DNA of 64,000 bases from Marivirga harenae (lineage in GTDB: Bacteria > Bacteroidota > Bacteroidia > Cytophagales > Cyclobacteriaceae), in NCBI RefSeq assembly GCF_030534335.1, contig NZ_CP130565.1, positions 1,571,501-1,635,500 on the forward strand, written 5' to 3'. Made by a program: the position numbers and the translations under genes. Below are positions 46,312 through 56,350 of the stretch, one piece after another; position 1 is the stretch's first letter, and every line of letters begins with the position of its first letter. The notes beneath the pieces were generated by a model, which saw only the letters and a program-made list of their open reading frames with translations, searched no databases and was not told where the DNA came from.

Positions 46312-48090
46312 ATGAATTTTAAAGGCCTTTTGCTTAAGTTTCTCATTTGGCGCGTAAAGCATGTCAGCACCACCAACTTTGTAATCATTACAAGTGGTGT
46401 GATTGGGATTATAGCTGGATTAGCAGCTGTAACACTTAAGGAAAGTGTGCATATTCTTCAAAATTTCTTGACCCGGGATTTTCAACAGGAATTTGGAAAT
46501 TATTTGTACTTAAGTTACCCGCTTGTGGGGATTGTTTTGACGCTCCTTTTATCAAAGTATATTCTTAAAGAAAAGCTAGGGCATGGAATAACTGATATTC
46601 TTTATTCGATTTCCAAGAAGTCAAGTATTGTAAAGCGGACCAAAACATTTTCAAGAATGCTGACAAGTACTTTGACTGTAGGATTTGGGGGATCTGTGGG
46701 CTTAGAGGCACCTATTGTAGTGACAGGATCTGCTATTGGGTCTAATATTGGTAGATTAGTTCATTTGAATTATAAGCAGCGAACACTTTTGATTGGCTGT
46801 GGCTCCGCGGGTGCAATATCAGCTATATTTAATTCGCCTATTGCCGGTGTCATCTTTAGCATTGAAGTAATTTTGGCAGAGGTGACAATTAGTTCATTCA
46901 TCCCGCTTTTAATTGCTTCCGTTTGTGGAGCCTTGGTTTCTTTAACTTTATTAGGTGATGATGTTTTATTCTCATTCAATCTGACTGATGAATTTATTGC
47001 GGCTGACACCCCCTTTTATATTTTTTTAGGGATTTTTACGGGGATGGTAGCCCTCTATTTTACAAAAGTTGTTGGTAAAGTGGAAGGCTTGATTAAGAAT
47101 GTAAAAGGTGATTTAAATAGGGCGATTTTGGGTGGTGTTGCTTTAGGTTTTTTGATTTTTATACTTCCACCCTTATATGGTGAGGGGTATGATACTATAA
47201 CTAAGCTATTGGATGGTAATGCTCAAAGCATTCTGAACAATAGCTTATTTTTTGATGAGGTGGAATCATTCTTTCTATTGGTTTTATTTGCGGCAGGAAT
47301 TATATTAGTAAAGCCTGTAGCCACAGCTCTGACCATTGGTTCAGGTGGAAGTGGAGGGATATTTGCCCCTTCTTTGTTCTTAGGGGGGGTAACTGGATTT
47401 TTATTTGCTTATTTGATTAATAAACTAGGAATTACAGACCCAATCAGTTTGAGCAATTTTACTCTAGTTGGAATGAGTGGAGTAATGAGTGGAGTTTTGC
47501 ATGCCCCACTAACAGCTATTTTCCTGATTGCAGAAATTACTAGTGGTTATACCTTATTTGTTCCGTTAATGATTGTTTCCGCAATCTCATACAGTACAAT
47601 CTCGTATTTTGAAAAATATTCGATGTACACCAAACCATTAGTAGAAAAGGGAGATTTGATTTATCATGATAAGGATAGACAGGTTTTAAGTTTGATAGAT
47701 TTGAAAAAAGTCATTGAAACAGATCTCTTAACTATAGACCCAGATGCCACCCTGGGAGAATTGGTAGATTTAGTAAGGTTCTCTAAAAGAAATATTTTTC
47801 CTGTGGTTAATAAGGATCGGGAATTAATGGGGATTGTTACTTTGGATGATATTCGTGAGATTATGTTTGATGAGGAATCTCGAAAAAATATTATTGTTAA
47901 TACCCTAATGCACAGCCCACCTACCTTTGTTACCGGAAAGGAAAGTATGCGTTCTGTAATGATGAAGTTTGAAAAAACAGGTGCTTGGAACTTACCTGTA
48001 CTGGAAGATGGCCAGTATGAAGGATTCGTTTCTAAATCTAGAATTTTCAATGCCTACCGTAAAAAGTTGATTAGACAACAGATAGAATAG
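46312..48090 (+). CDS. ClC-family chloride channel/antiporter with CBS pair
   Basis: A 592-residue protein. The ClC membrane part (about 20-440) has the anion-pathway motifs GSVGLEAPIV (the glutamate equivalent to the gating Glu of GREGP), GSAGAISAIFNSPIAG and GSGGSGGIFAPSLFLGG. Two CBS domains at about 455-580 (TIDPDATLGELVDLV, FPVVNKDRELMGIVTLDDI, LPVLEDGQYEGFVSKS) suggest nucleotide regulation. With the gating glutamate kept it may be an H+/Cl- exchanger. It is convergent with the S41 peptidase gene across the gap that holds the DnaA boxes. Confidence 0.93.
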   Translation: MNFKGLLLKFLIWRVKHVSTTNFVIITSGVIGIIAGLAAVTLKESVHILQNFLTRDFQQEFGNYLYLSYPLVGIVLTLLLSKYILKEKLGHGITDILYSISKKSSIVKRTKTFSRMLTSTLTVGFGGSVGLEAPIVVTGSAIGSNIGRLVHLNYKQRTLLIGCGSAGAISAIFNSPIAGVIFSIEVILAEVTISSFIPLLIASVCGALVSLTLLGDDVLFSFNLTDEFIAADTPFYIFLGIFTGMVALYFTKVVGKVEGLIKNVKGDLNRAILGGVALGFLIFILPPLYGEGYDTITKLLDGNAQSILNNSLFFDEVESFFLLVLFAAGIILVKPVATALTIGSGGSGGIFAPSLFLGGVTGFLFAYLINKLGITDPISLSNFTLVGMSGVMSGVLHAPLTAIFLIAEITSGYTLFVPLMIVSAISYSTISYFEKYSMYTKPLVEKGDLIYHDKDRQVLSLIDLKKVIETDLLTIDPDATLGELVDLVRFSKRNIFPVVNKDRELMGIVTLDDIREIMFDEESRKNIIVNTLMHSPPTFVTGKESMRSVMMKFEKTGAWNLPVLEDGQYEGFVSKSRIFNAYRKKLIRQQIE

Positions 48091-48566
48091 TTTGCGAAAA
48101 TAAAATATTACATCTATTAATAGGATAGTTGTTGAACCCTGTTTATTTCGGTAAGTTGTTGACTTTCTGGTGCTTGTCCACAATTTCCAGATTATTAATT
48201 TTATTGTAATGACCATAAAGCCAGGCAGTTATAGATTTAATGTGGATAAATGTGGATAACTTGTCTAATTTGTGGATAAAAAAACAAAAGATAATTTGAA
48301 TCTTATTTTTGTTAAAAATTAGATGAATTTTAGGCTCTTAATGTAAGGTTTAATATAAATTAATATTGTTATAACATTTCTAATTTACATTAAACAAAAA
48401 CTAACTGATCAGAAATACTTAAGTTAATATTACCTCATTTTTTACTGTATGAATTAAATGTTTACTTTAAGTTAACTAAATTTAAATTCGAATGTGTGGA
48501 AGTTTAGTTTGATTTAAGTAGTAAAGTCAAATTCAGTAGTCAGGGCGAATATTGGAAAAGTACAAT
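48091..48566. other. Candidate replication-origin-like region
   Basis: A 476-base gap between two convergent genes, where no promoter is needed. It contains three perfect DnaA boxes in one orientation (48241, 48251, 48271), one near-match TTGTCCACA in the other (48174-48182), and then about 280 bases of very AT-rich DNA with repeated TTAATAT and TAAGTTAA words and the palindrome AGTTAACT. No coding frame is credible. This fits an oriC or another DnaA-binding locus; dnaA itself is not in the window. Confidence 0.55.
48241..48279 (-). promoter_or_regulatory. Cluster of three perfect DnaA boxes
   Basis: TGTGGATAA, the exact complement of the consensus box TTATCCACA, occurs at 48241-48249, 48251-48259 and 48271-48279. 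Start-to-start distances are 10 and 20 bases, so all boxes face the same side of the helix. Confidence 0.8.
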
Positions 48567-49634
48567 TTACTGATTTTTGATATAATCGATGGCTTCTTCA
48601 ATTAACCTATCTGTACCATTATTGAAATCAGTGGAATCCAACGCAATGGCAATGTCTGGCTGAACACCAAATTCAATGTTGTTTCCATTTGCATCAATTG
48701 TTTTAGTTGAAGAAAACCTGTATCTCCAGCCATTCGGAAGTTCATTATTGATGGGGAGTCCTCCGCCTCCGCCAGTTCGATCTCCCATCAAGGTTACATT
48801 GGGTAAAAAGCTCATCATACTAGCGAAAAAATTTGCAGAACTATAACTACTTCTATTGATCAATACCACAATGGGTTTATTGAATTTATAGTCTTCATCT
48901 CCATCAAATTCTAAAAATTTTTCTTCCGCCTTGGTGAAATCGTCATGTCCAGGCCCATTTTTATAAAACCAATCTGCAATTTTAATGCGCTCATTTGCAA
49001 ATCTATTAGCAATAGTAAATGCATTACTAATACTACCACCACCATTATTTCTGATATCAATGATTAGACCTGCTACAGGCCCCTCTAAACTGTTGATTTG
49101 GAAACTGCCTTCTCTTTCGTTGATTAGGAATTTGAGTACTAAATAATCCATCAGTGAGGTACTAACATTGCTGGAAAAACTTTCATAGTACATATATCCT
49201 ACCGAATCAATAATAGTATTGTGAATTGGTCCTGAAATCTGATAATCTTTACTAGGCACTAGGTAGTTTCTTTCAATAACATCAAAATTGAAATTGGTCG
49301 GATATTCTAAATACCAATCCCAGTTGCGTGAAACATCAATTCCTGCAGAAATATTTACATGACCATCTTCCAAAATAAACAGCATATCAGCCAAAATATT
49401 AAAGAGTTCAATACTGTTCCTGGCATTTATTGCTTTTGGTCTAAATACATCCTTTGCTGAATCCCAGTCAATATTTTTATCGGAAAAAAAGGAGTATTTT
49501 TCATCAACGGTTTGCCATAAGTGGTCAAATACTTTTGCATTTTCTGGTTCAGGATCTTCTTCCATAAAGAGCCTTTCACAAGAATAAAGACTAGCTGAGA
49601 TTACGAGCAATATGGCGAAGAGACTTTGTTTCAT
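48567..49634 (-). CDS. S41-family peptidase lipoprotein
   Basis: A 355-residue protein with a lipoprotein signal (SASLYSC, C19). The body matches the S41 (C-terminal-processing/tricorn-like) peptidase family: FDHLWQTVDEKYSFF, a short central region, LIIDIRNNGGGSISNAF, then VVLINRSSYSSANFFASMM with the likely catalytic serine, and TGGGGGLPINNELPNGW. Anchored on the outer or inner membrane facing the periplasm. Its start overlaps the upstream barrel protein gene by 4 bases. Last gene of the lysA run. Confidence 0.88.
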   Translation of the reverse strand: MKQSLFAILLVISASLYSCERLFMEEDPEPENAKVFDHLWQTVDEKYSFFSDKNIDWDSAKDVFRPKAINARNSIELFNILADMLFILEDGHVNISAGIDVSRNWDWYLEYPTNFNFDVIERNYLVPSKDYQISGPIHNTIIDSVGYMYYESFSSNVSTSLMDYLVLKFLINEREGSFQINSLEGPVAGLIIDIRNNGGGSISNAFTIANRFANERIKIADWFYKNGPGHDDFTKAEEKFLEFDGDEDYKFNKPIVVLINRSSYSSANFFASMMSFLPNVTLMGDRTGGGGGLPINNELPNGWRYRFSSTKTIDANGNNIEFGVQPDIAIALDSTDFNNGTDRLIEEAIDYIKNQ

Positions 49635-50452
49635 ATCTTAAAGAAAGTGCTGATTAGTATAGAATGTTCGCCTGTTCTAATCCGATTTTGTGAATTGTAG
49701 CTTTCGTAGCTCCAAAAATAATCTAGTCTTAATCCATTTCCATTTTTTAGCGGGTAATATAAATAATATTGAGCCGACCATTTAAAGTAACTACCCAAGC
49801 TGATGATTTCACCACCTTTCACATAGTCAAAAAACTCAACTTCCTCCTTATTGACGGAAGCTGGAAAGCGAGTTGAGGCAAATAGTGGACGAGTGGCATA
49901 TGTAATCAATGGCGTGCTAGTGAATAATCCTAATTCTAAAGTTCTGCTCCAAAGATTGAATGGTCTTGCTATCATTACAGCAGGAGCCGCTGAAAATCTG
50001 GTTTCAATATGCTGACTATTGTTCGTAAAGCTTAGATGTTGCCTTAAGGCCCATTTAGCAGACAGATCAATTCCTGGTCTGATTTTTAGTTTTTTGTTTT
50101 CAAGATTAGGTGGTTTCCAATATTGCTGAAAATGGCCTTCAAGCCTGAATGTGTACATTTCTGCATTACTGATGCTACTTGAGGGATTATTGAAATCAAA
50201 TTTTGCTCTGGATGTATTGATGATTCTTTCTTTTTCGTGAAAATGACCGAGAATAACTGCACCCCCAATACCCTTGTAAAGTAAGGGTGAAATACCTTCA
50301 TCAATTACATTTACATAACTCCCCCCAATTCCTGTTATGAAGTGAGTTTGCTTTTTAAAACCAATGGCTTTTTGTCCTTGTCCCAAACTAGGAAAGCCAA
50401 GTGCAAAAACCGTTAGAAAAAATCCTACAATATATAGCTTATTCAAAGTCAA
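49631..50452 (-). CDS. Secreted barrel-like outer-membrane protein, unknown family
   Basis: A 273-residue protein with a signal peptide ending near SLGQG (residue 26). The mature part has alternating strands rich in aromatic residues (MYTFRLEGHFQQYW, YFKWSAQYYLYYPLK, GLRLDYFWSYESYN) and ends in ILISTFFKI, typical of outer-membrane barrels. No family recognised. It overlaps lysA by 14 bases and the S41 gene by 4 bases, which implies coupled translation with a cytosolic lysine enzyme, an odd pairing. Confidence 0.65.
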   Translation of the reverse strand: MTLNKLYIVGFFLTVFALGFPSLGQGQKAIGFKKQTHFITGIGGSYVNVIDEGISPLLYKGIGGAVILGHFHEKERIINTSRAKFDFNNPSSSISNAEMYTFRLEGHFQQYWKPPNLENKKLKIRPGIDLSAKWALRQHLSFTNNSQHIETRFSAAPAVMIARPFNLWSRTLELGLFTSTPLITYATRPLFASTRFPASVNKEEVEFFDYVKGGEIISLGSYFKWSAQYYLYYPLKNGNGLRLDYFWSYESYNSQNRIRTGEHSILISTFFKI

Positions 50453-51647
50453 CTATTACTTGGTTTCTTAATAAGTCATCCAAAGATTCTCTTTTTCTGA
50501 TCAACTGATCCTTACCATCATATACCATTACTTCGGCAGGTCGATAGCGTGAATTATAGTTGGAAGCCATTGAAAATCCATATGCCCCTGCATTTTTGAT
50601 GGCAATAATGTCTCCTTGCTTTACTTCTGAAAGCCTTCTGTCGGTTCCAAATGTATCAGTTTCACAAATATAACCCACTACCGTGTACACTCTCTGCGTA
50701 TCGGATGGATTAGAAATATTTTCAATTTGGTGATAAGCATCGTACATCATTGGTCGCAATAAATGGTTCATGCCAGTGTCCAAGCCTACAAAAACTGTTG
50801 CTGGAGTTGTTTTGATTACATTTACTTTTGATAGAAAGTATCCTGCTTCTGAAACTAAGAATTTCCCAGGTTCAAACCATAGTTCTAAATCCTTTCCTCT
50901 TTTTTTGCAAAACTCTTTAAATCTCTTACTTACTTCTTTTCCTAGTTCTTCTATATCAGTGGTGATATCCCCATCTTTATATGCTACTTTAAAACCACTT
51001 CCAAAATCGATAAAGTCAATATTAGGGAAGTCTTCTGCAGCCTCAAAAATTAAGTCAGTACCTCTTAAAAACACCTCTGAATCAAGAATATCGGATCCAG
51101 TATGAATATGTAAACCTATAACATTGATATTATAATTCTCAATTACTCTTAGCAAATGGCGCATTTGTAGAATAGAGATGCCGAACTTAGAATCAATATG
51201 TCCAGTAGAGATTTTTGAATTTCCACCAGCCATGATGTGTGGGTTTAATCTGATACAAACAGGCACACTGTTGTGGTAACGATGACCAAATTGCTCTAAT
51301 ATCGCGATATTATCGATGTTGATCATCAAACCGAGATCAACTGCTTCTACTATTTCATCAATGGAAACACAGTTTGGCGTATAAAGTATATCCTTAGGCT
51401 CAAACCCTGCTTTCAAACCCAGATAAGCTTCTTGAATGGAAACAACATCAAGTCCTGTTCCATGTTTTTTCATCCACTTCAAAACAGAAACGTTGCTCAA
51501 AGCCTTAGTGGCATATTTCAATTTCAAATTAATACCAGCAAAGGCATCGTTTAATCTTTTAATTTGAGACGCTATTTTATCTGCATCATAAACATATAAT
51601 GGTGTGCCGTATTTTTTGGCGAGTGATGTTAAAACTGTATTCTCCAC
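50439..51647 (-). CDS. lysA: Diaminopimelate decarboxylase
   Basis: PLP enzyme that makes L-lysine from meso-diaminopimelate (402 residues). The PLP lysine is K48 in KYATKAL. Other family features: HGTGLDVVSIQEAYLGLKAG, GLHIHTGSDI, DFGSGFKV, FEPGKFLVSEAGYF, the substrate motif CETDTFGTDR, and AGAYGFSMASNYNSRYRPAEV. The C-terminus overlaps the following barrel protein gene by 14 bases. Forty-one bases separate it from the Kef-type antiporter upstream, so all four minus-strand genes may form one operon. Confidence 0.95.
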   Translation of the reverse strand: MENTVLTSLAKKYGTPLYVYDADKIASQIKRLNDAFAGINLKLKYATKALSNVSVLKWMKKHGTGLDVVSIQEAYLGLKAGFEPKDILYTPNCVSIDEIVEAVDLGLMINIDNIAILEQFGHRYHNSVPVCIRLNPHIMAGGNSKISTGHIDSKFGISILQMRHLLRVIENYNINVIGLHIHTGSDILDSEVFLRGTDLIFEAAEDFPNIDFIDFGSGFKVAYKDGDITTDIEELGKEVSKRFKEFCKKRGKDLELWFEPGKFLVSEAGYFLSKVNVIKTTPATVFVGLDTGMNHLLRPMMYDAYHQIENISNPSDTQRVYTVVGYICETDTFGTDRRLSEVKQGDIIAIKNAGAYGFSMASNYNSRYRPAEVMVYDGKDQLIRKRESLDDLLRNQVIVDFE

Positions 51648-51688
51648 TGAGTATTCTTAATTAAATTGTTGATTTTCACTAATTCTTA

Positions 51689-53719
51689 TCAAATGCTGAT
51701 TTTTTCGTAAAATTGTTCCAAATCTTCGGGTTTACCAAATACAAAAATTGTATCTCCTTTTCTTGGAGTAGTTTCAGGTCCAATTTGGGTGGTTAAGTTC
51801 CCATCTCTTTTCAAACCTATCACTGTAACACCAAATTTATGACGAATGTTAGTTTCCGCAATCGGTTTGTCTGTAATTTCACTATGATCTTTTTCAATTT
51901 CATAGCAAGCTGTTGTTAAATTAGGAAATTCTTCAGTTAATTTTTGCATCGGTGACCTTTTTAGAACTCCTCTAAGCATTTCATAATTGTCTGCCCGTAC
52001 ATTTCTCACAAATTCTTTGATTTTCTTCTGCGGAATAAAGTATTGATTTAATACTCTTGTAAAAATCTCCACAGAAGTTTCGAATTCTTCCGGAATGACT
52101 TCATCTGCTCCTAATCGCAGATTTTCTTCTGTTTCAGTTATAAATCTGGTTCTCACAATAATATGGATAGTATTACTAATGGACCGTATTTGGGTGACAA
52201 TCCGCTTAGTAGCTAGCGGGTCGGAAATAGCGATTACCACTACTTTGGCTTTGTATACTCCCAAACCTTTTAGTACCTCTGGTTGAATTGCATCACCATA
52301 ATGGATAGGTTCACCCAGCGCTTTATATTTTTTGATGGTATCGGGATTCATTTCACATATAACATATGGAATGCCCGCACTTTTAGCGGCCTTAGCTACA
52401 TTTTGTCCATTAAGTCCAAAGCCTATAATCACAATATGCTTATCCAGTTGTTCTTCTGGTATTTCATTGATTTCCTCGGGAGTGTCAGGAAAGGAAAAAA
52501 ACATTCTCTGTGTTTTATTCCCTATTTTCGAAGCGAGCTTACTAGAAGCCAATTTATCAGCGAGCTTCGGGGAAATACTCATCATAAATGGAGTAATGCC
52601 CATCGTAAACAATGATACAGATAGAAAGTATTGGTAGGTAAGGTCTGAAATCACGGCATAAGTGATACCAACTGTTGATAGAATAAAAGCAAATTCACCT
52701 ACTTGAAATATTGAAAAACCTATCCGATAGGAAGTCCTGCCCGGGTATCCTAGAAATGCTCCTGCTAAGGTGGCAATTAATGATTTTCCAATAACAGTAG
52801 CTACCATTAATCCCACAATAATAATGAAGTGGTCTGCCACGAAGAAAATATCCAAAAGCATCCCAATTGAGACAAAGAAAAATGAAGTAAACAACTCATG
52901 GAATGGTAAAATATTGCTTGCTGCTTGGTGGCTATATTCAGATTCAGAAACAATCAATCCCGCCAAGAATGCACCCAAAGCAAGTGAAAGACCTAGTGCT
53001 GCACTTAACCAAGCTATTGAAAAACATATTAAGACAATCACCAGAATGAAAAGCTCTTTACTTCTCGTTTTTGCAATTTGGTAGAATAACCACGGGACAA
53101 TGTAACGTGCACTAACGAGAACAAAGGCAATTAGTAGAGCAGCTTTTAGTACCATCATCAGTATTTCCATCCATATATTTTGAGATTCTCCTGCCAATAG
53201 CGGTGTAAATAGCATCATGGGTACAACTATGATGTCTTGAAAGATCAGAATGGCTAGGATAGTTTTTCCGTGAGGCGTAGTGGTTTCTCCTTTGTCCTGT
53301 ATGATTTTCAATACAATGGCAGTACTACTTAAGGAAAACAAAAAGCCTAGGAAAATAGCTGCACTTAAATCAAAATTAGTATTTAATGCAATCAGCATAA
53401 CTAGTAAAATAGTCCCGACTACTTGCACCGTACCCCCGATGAAAACAGCCCTTTTAATGGAAATTAAACTCTTTATAGAGAATTCAATACCAATGATGAA
53501 AAGTAAAAGGATTACTCCAATTTCGGCAAAGACTTTTACCCCTTCAGTTGCCTCTATTAACTGAAAACCGTACGGGCCAGCAATTATACCGGTTATCAAG
53601 AAACCGATAATAGGTGGGACCTTCAATTTTCTAAAAAGCAGAATTACAAAAATTGAAAGTCCTAAAATGATGACAATGTCACTTAAGATCGGGATATCTA
53701 CGCTTGCGGCTAAAATCAT
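51689..53719 (-). CDS. Kef-type (CPA2) cation:proton antiporter with TrkA domains
   Basis: A 676-residue protein. Residues 1-390 form the CPA2 membrane domain with about 12 helices (GFLITGIIAGPYGFQLIE, FSLSSTAIVLKIIQDKGET, LSLALGAFLAGLIVSESEYS). A TrkA-N/RCK domain follows from about 426 (IVIIGFGLNGQNVAKAAKSAG) and a TrkA-C domain at about 595-670 (GVTVIGLKRDGN, RKGDTIFVFGKPEDL). This is the KefB/KefC-like layout for K+ or Na+/H+ exchange, gated by nucleotides on the RCK domain. It heads the lysA run. Confidence 0.93.
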   Translation of the reverse strand: MILAASVDIPILSDIVIILGLSIFVILLFRKLKVPPIIGFLITGIIAGPYGFQLIEATEGVKVFAEIGVILLLFIIGIEFSIKSLISIKRAVFIGGTVQVVGTILLVMLIALNTNFDLSAAIFLGFLFSLSSTAIVLKIIQDKGETTTPHGKTILAILIFQDIIVVPMMLFTPLLAGESQNIWMEILMMVLKAALLIAFVLVSARYIVPWLFYQIAKTRSKELFILVIVLICFSIAWLSAALGLSLALGAFLAGLIVSESEYSHQAASNILPFHELFTSFFFVSIGMLLDIFFVADHFIIIVGLMVATVIGKSLIATLAGAFLGYPGRTSYRIGFSIFQVGEFAFILSTVGITYAVISDLTYQYFLSVSLFTMGITPFMMSISPKLADKLASSKLASKIGNKTQRMFFSFPDTPEEINEIPEEQLDKHIVIIGFGLNGQNVAKAAKSAGIPYVICEMNPDTIKKYKALGEPIHYGDAIQPEVLKGLGVYKAKVVVIAISDPLATKRIVTQIRSISNTIHIIVRTRFITETEENLRLGADEVIPEEFETSVEIFTRVLNQYFIPQKKIKEFVRNVRADNYEMLRGVLKRSPMQKLTEEFPNLTTACYEIEKDHSEITDKPIAETNIRHKFGVTVIGLKRDGNLTTQIGPETTPRKGDTIFVFGKPEDLEQFYEKISI

Positions 53720-53738
53720 TAGGTATTTTATTAAGCTT

Positions 53739-53746
53739 CAAAAATA
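53739..53746 (-). promoter_or_regulatory. Possible -7 element of the Kef/lysA operon
   Basis: TATTTTTG on the minus strand matches TAnnTTTG, 20 bases before the start. No clear -33 TTG at 18-20 bases, so the call is weak. Confidence 0.35.
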
Positions 53747-53944
53747 AACATATATACTAAACTTTTTAGGTGATTAGTCAACTCAATTGGGAAATCTTTT
53801 AATTTACCTGATTGACTGGGTAATGACATGAAAATTCAATTGCTATTTTTACTAGTTCATCCTTAATTTTTTCGCGTTGGGTAGGTTTTATTATTTTGAA
53901 AACCGGATTGACCCTTTATTTGCCTTCATAAATCAACAGAAATT

Positions 53945-56341
53945 ATGCAAGCCATGAGAAAGTTTGTAATAACAATTCTACTATCGATGGCAGTATCCAT
54001 CGGAATTTCCCAAGAAAAAGAAAGGGAAGTCACGTATACGCAAAATGTTAGAGGTATAATCGTAGACAAAGTGACCCAATCACCTTTACCGGGGGCCAGC
54101 GTCAAGATTGTGAACAGCGACCCATTGAAAGGAGCGACAGCTGATGTAAACGGACAATTTTTATTAGAAGATGTGGAAATTGGTAGAGTCAGCTTGGAGG
54201 TTTCCTATATTGGATATGAAACCATTGCAATTAATCAATTACAAGTTAATACAGGCAAAGAATTAGTCTTGAATATTGAATTACAAGAGAATATTGAAGA
54301 ATTATCGGAAGTGACTGTTAAAGCCAACCAGAACCCACAAAATGCTTCTAACGATCTGGCATTGGTCAGCGCCCGAGGATTTGATATGGAAGAAACAAAC
54401 AGATATGCTGGGGCTAGAAATGACCCTGCTAGAATGGCTCAAAACTTTGCAGGAGTTAGTGGAGCCAATGATTCAAGAAATGATATTGTCATCAGGGGAA
54501 ACTCTCCCAGTGGTGTTTTATGGAGATTAGAAGGAGTTGATATCCCTAATCCCAACCATTTTGGAGCATTAGGCACCACCGGTGGCCCCGTAAGTATTTT
54601 AAATAATAACCTTTTGGCCAAGAGTGATTTTATGACTAGTGTCTTTCCATCCGAATATGGAAATGCTACTGCAGGGGTGTTTGATTTGAAAATGAGGAAA
54701 GGGAATTCTTTTAAAAGGGAGCATATTTTTCAAGTGGGCTTCAATGGGTTTGAACTAGGTACTGAAGGTCCAATAGGCACGGAAGGGGGTGCTTCTTATT
54801 TACTGAACTACAGGTACTCAACTTTAGCGTTGATGGATGAAGTTGGATTATCTCCTGGCACGGGAAATGCAGTGCCTTATTATCAAGATTTTTCAGCTAA
54901 AATAGACGTGCCTACTAAAAAGCTAGGAAAGTTCAGCCTATTCGCCATTGGTGGCAAAAGCAATATAGATTTAGTAGGGACAGAAACAGACACCACCGAA
55001 ACAGATTTGTATTCTGATATCTCTCAAAACATCTATAATTCAGCCAAAATGGGGGTGATAGGGCTTTCCAATACTCAATATTACAATAATGACACTTATG
55101 GCATTTTCACTCTTTCAGCGGACTATACCTTTACCGGTAATATAGTAGATTCCTTAAGCACTGAAAACCGAATTCCTCAGCCATTCTACAGGAGCAATTA
55201 TGGATTGACTAAATATCGGGCGCAATACCATTTTCATCAGAAAGTCAATGCCAAGCATAATTATGTCACTGGTTTTAATTATGATGTTTATTCATTCAAC
55301 TTGCAGGACAGTATTTATAGAGCTTCAACTGATGATTTTAGAAATTTACGAGATGAACAAGGAGTTTCAGGCTTGGCGCAGGGCTTCTTTCAATGGCAAT
55401 ATAGGATAACTGAAAAACTGGATGCTACGGCTGGCTTACATTACCAGTATTTCGCCTTCAATGGCTCACAACAAATAGAACCACGACTAGGGGTAAACTA
55501 TCAGCTTAATAAGCAAAACAGCTTGAAGTTTGGTTATGGATTGCATAGTCAGCTTCAAGTAATGCCCATCTATTTCTTAGAAACTCAACAAGCTGGAAAT
55601 GGAAAAATCAGAACGAATGAAAATCTGGATTTTACAAAATCACATCATTTTGTAGCTGGGTTTAATCATCTATTTACGAGAGATTTCAAGTTAAGCACAG
55701 AGGTATACTACCAACACTTATACGATGTTGCAGTGGAAAGGAGAAGTAGCTCTTTCTCAATGCTCAATGCAGGAGCTGATTTTGGCGTTCCGAATGTCGA
55801 TAGCTTGGTTAATACAGGTATCGGCACAAATTATGGTTTCGAATTGACAATGGAAAAAAGCTTTAGCAATAATTATTATTTCCTTGCCACGGCTTCCATC
55901 TTTGAATCAAAATATCAGGGCAGTGACGGTAAATGGCGAAATACTGCCTTTAATAGCCAATACGTGCTGAATGGTCTATTAGGAAGAGAATTTGAATTAG
56001 GTTCTAAGAACAGAGTTTTGGCCATAGATCTTAAAAGTACCTATGCTGGAGGACAATATGTAACGCCAATAGATTTGGAAGCTTCGAGACTAGCTAAAGA
56101 AATGGTATTAGATAGTAAAAATGCATATTCAGTAAAAAATCCGGACTATTTCAGAACGGATTTTAAAATAAGTTTTAGGATGAACAGTAAAAAATTAACC
56201 CATGAATGGGCCTTGGATATTCAAAATGTATTTAATACCCAAAACCTTTTCCGAAGAACTTACAATCCTGAAACAGAACAAATAGTGAAAAACAATCAAT
56301 TAGGGATATACCCTATCCCGCAATATAGGTTGACATTTTAA
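53945..56341 (+). CDS. TonB-dependent receptor with carboxypeptidase-regulatory-like domain
   Basis: A 798-residue outer-membrane receptor. The signal peptide (start at the first or fourth codon) ends near SIGISQ. A CarboxypepD_reg-like domain covers about 30-115 (GIIVDKVTQSPLPGASVKIV, VSYIGYETIAINQ). The plug domain (RNDIVIRGNSPSGVLWRLEGVD) and a beta barrel follow, ending in YPIPQYRLTF. No SusD partner follows, so it is not a standard glycan SusC. The next genes are a LytS/LytTR pair, which may control it. Substrate unknown. A weak promoter-like TTTATTTG lies at 53915-53922. Confidence 0.9.
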   Translation: MQAMRKFVITILLSMAVSIGISQEKEREVTYTQNVRGIIVDKVTQSPLPGASVKIVNSDPLKGATADVNGQFLLEDVEIGRVSLEVSYIGYETIAINQLQVNTGKELVLNIELQENIEELSEVTVKANQNPQNASNDLALVSARGFDMEETNRYAGARNDPARMAQNFAGVSGANDSRNDIVIRGNSPSGVLWRLEGVDIPNPNHFGALGTTGGPVSILNNNLLAKSDFMTSVFPSEYGNATAGVFDLKMRKGNSFKREHIFQVGFNGFELGTEGPIGTEGGASYLLNYRYSTLALMDEVGLSPGTGNAVPYYQDFSAKIDVPTKKLGKFSLFAIGGKSNIDLVGTETDTTETDLYSDISQNIYNSAKMGVIGLSNTQYYNNDTYGIFTLSADYTFTGNIVDSLSTENRIPQPFYRSNYGLTKYRAQYHFHQKVNAKHNYVTGFNYDVYSFNLQDSIYRASTDDFRNLRDEQGVSGLAQGFFQWQYRITEKLDATAGLHYQYFAFNGSQQIEPRLGVNYQLNKQNSLKFGYGLHSQLQVMPIYFLETQQAGNGKIRTNENLDFTKSHHFVAGFNHLFTRDFKLSTEVYYQHLYDVAVERRSSSFSMLNAGADFGVPNVDSLVNTGIGTNYGFELTMEKSFSNNYYFLATASIFESKYQGSDGKWRNTAFNSQYVLNGLLGREFELGSKNRVLAIDLKSTYAGGQYVTPIDLEASRLAKEMVLDSKNAYSVKNPDYFRTDFKISFRMNSKKLTHEWALDIQNVFNTQNLFRRTYNPETEQIVKNNQLGIYPIPQYRLTF

Positions 56342-56350
56342 ACAGGACAC

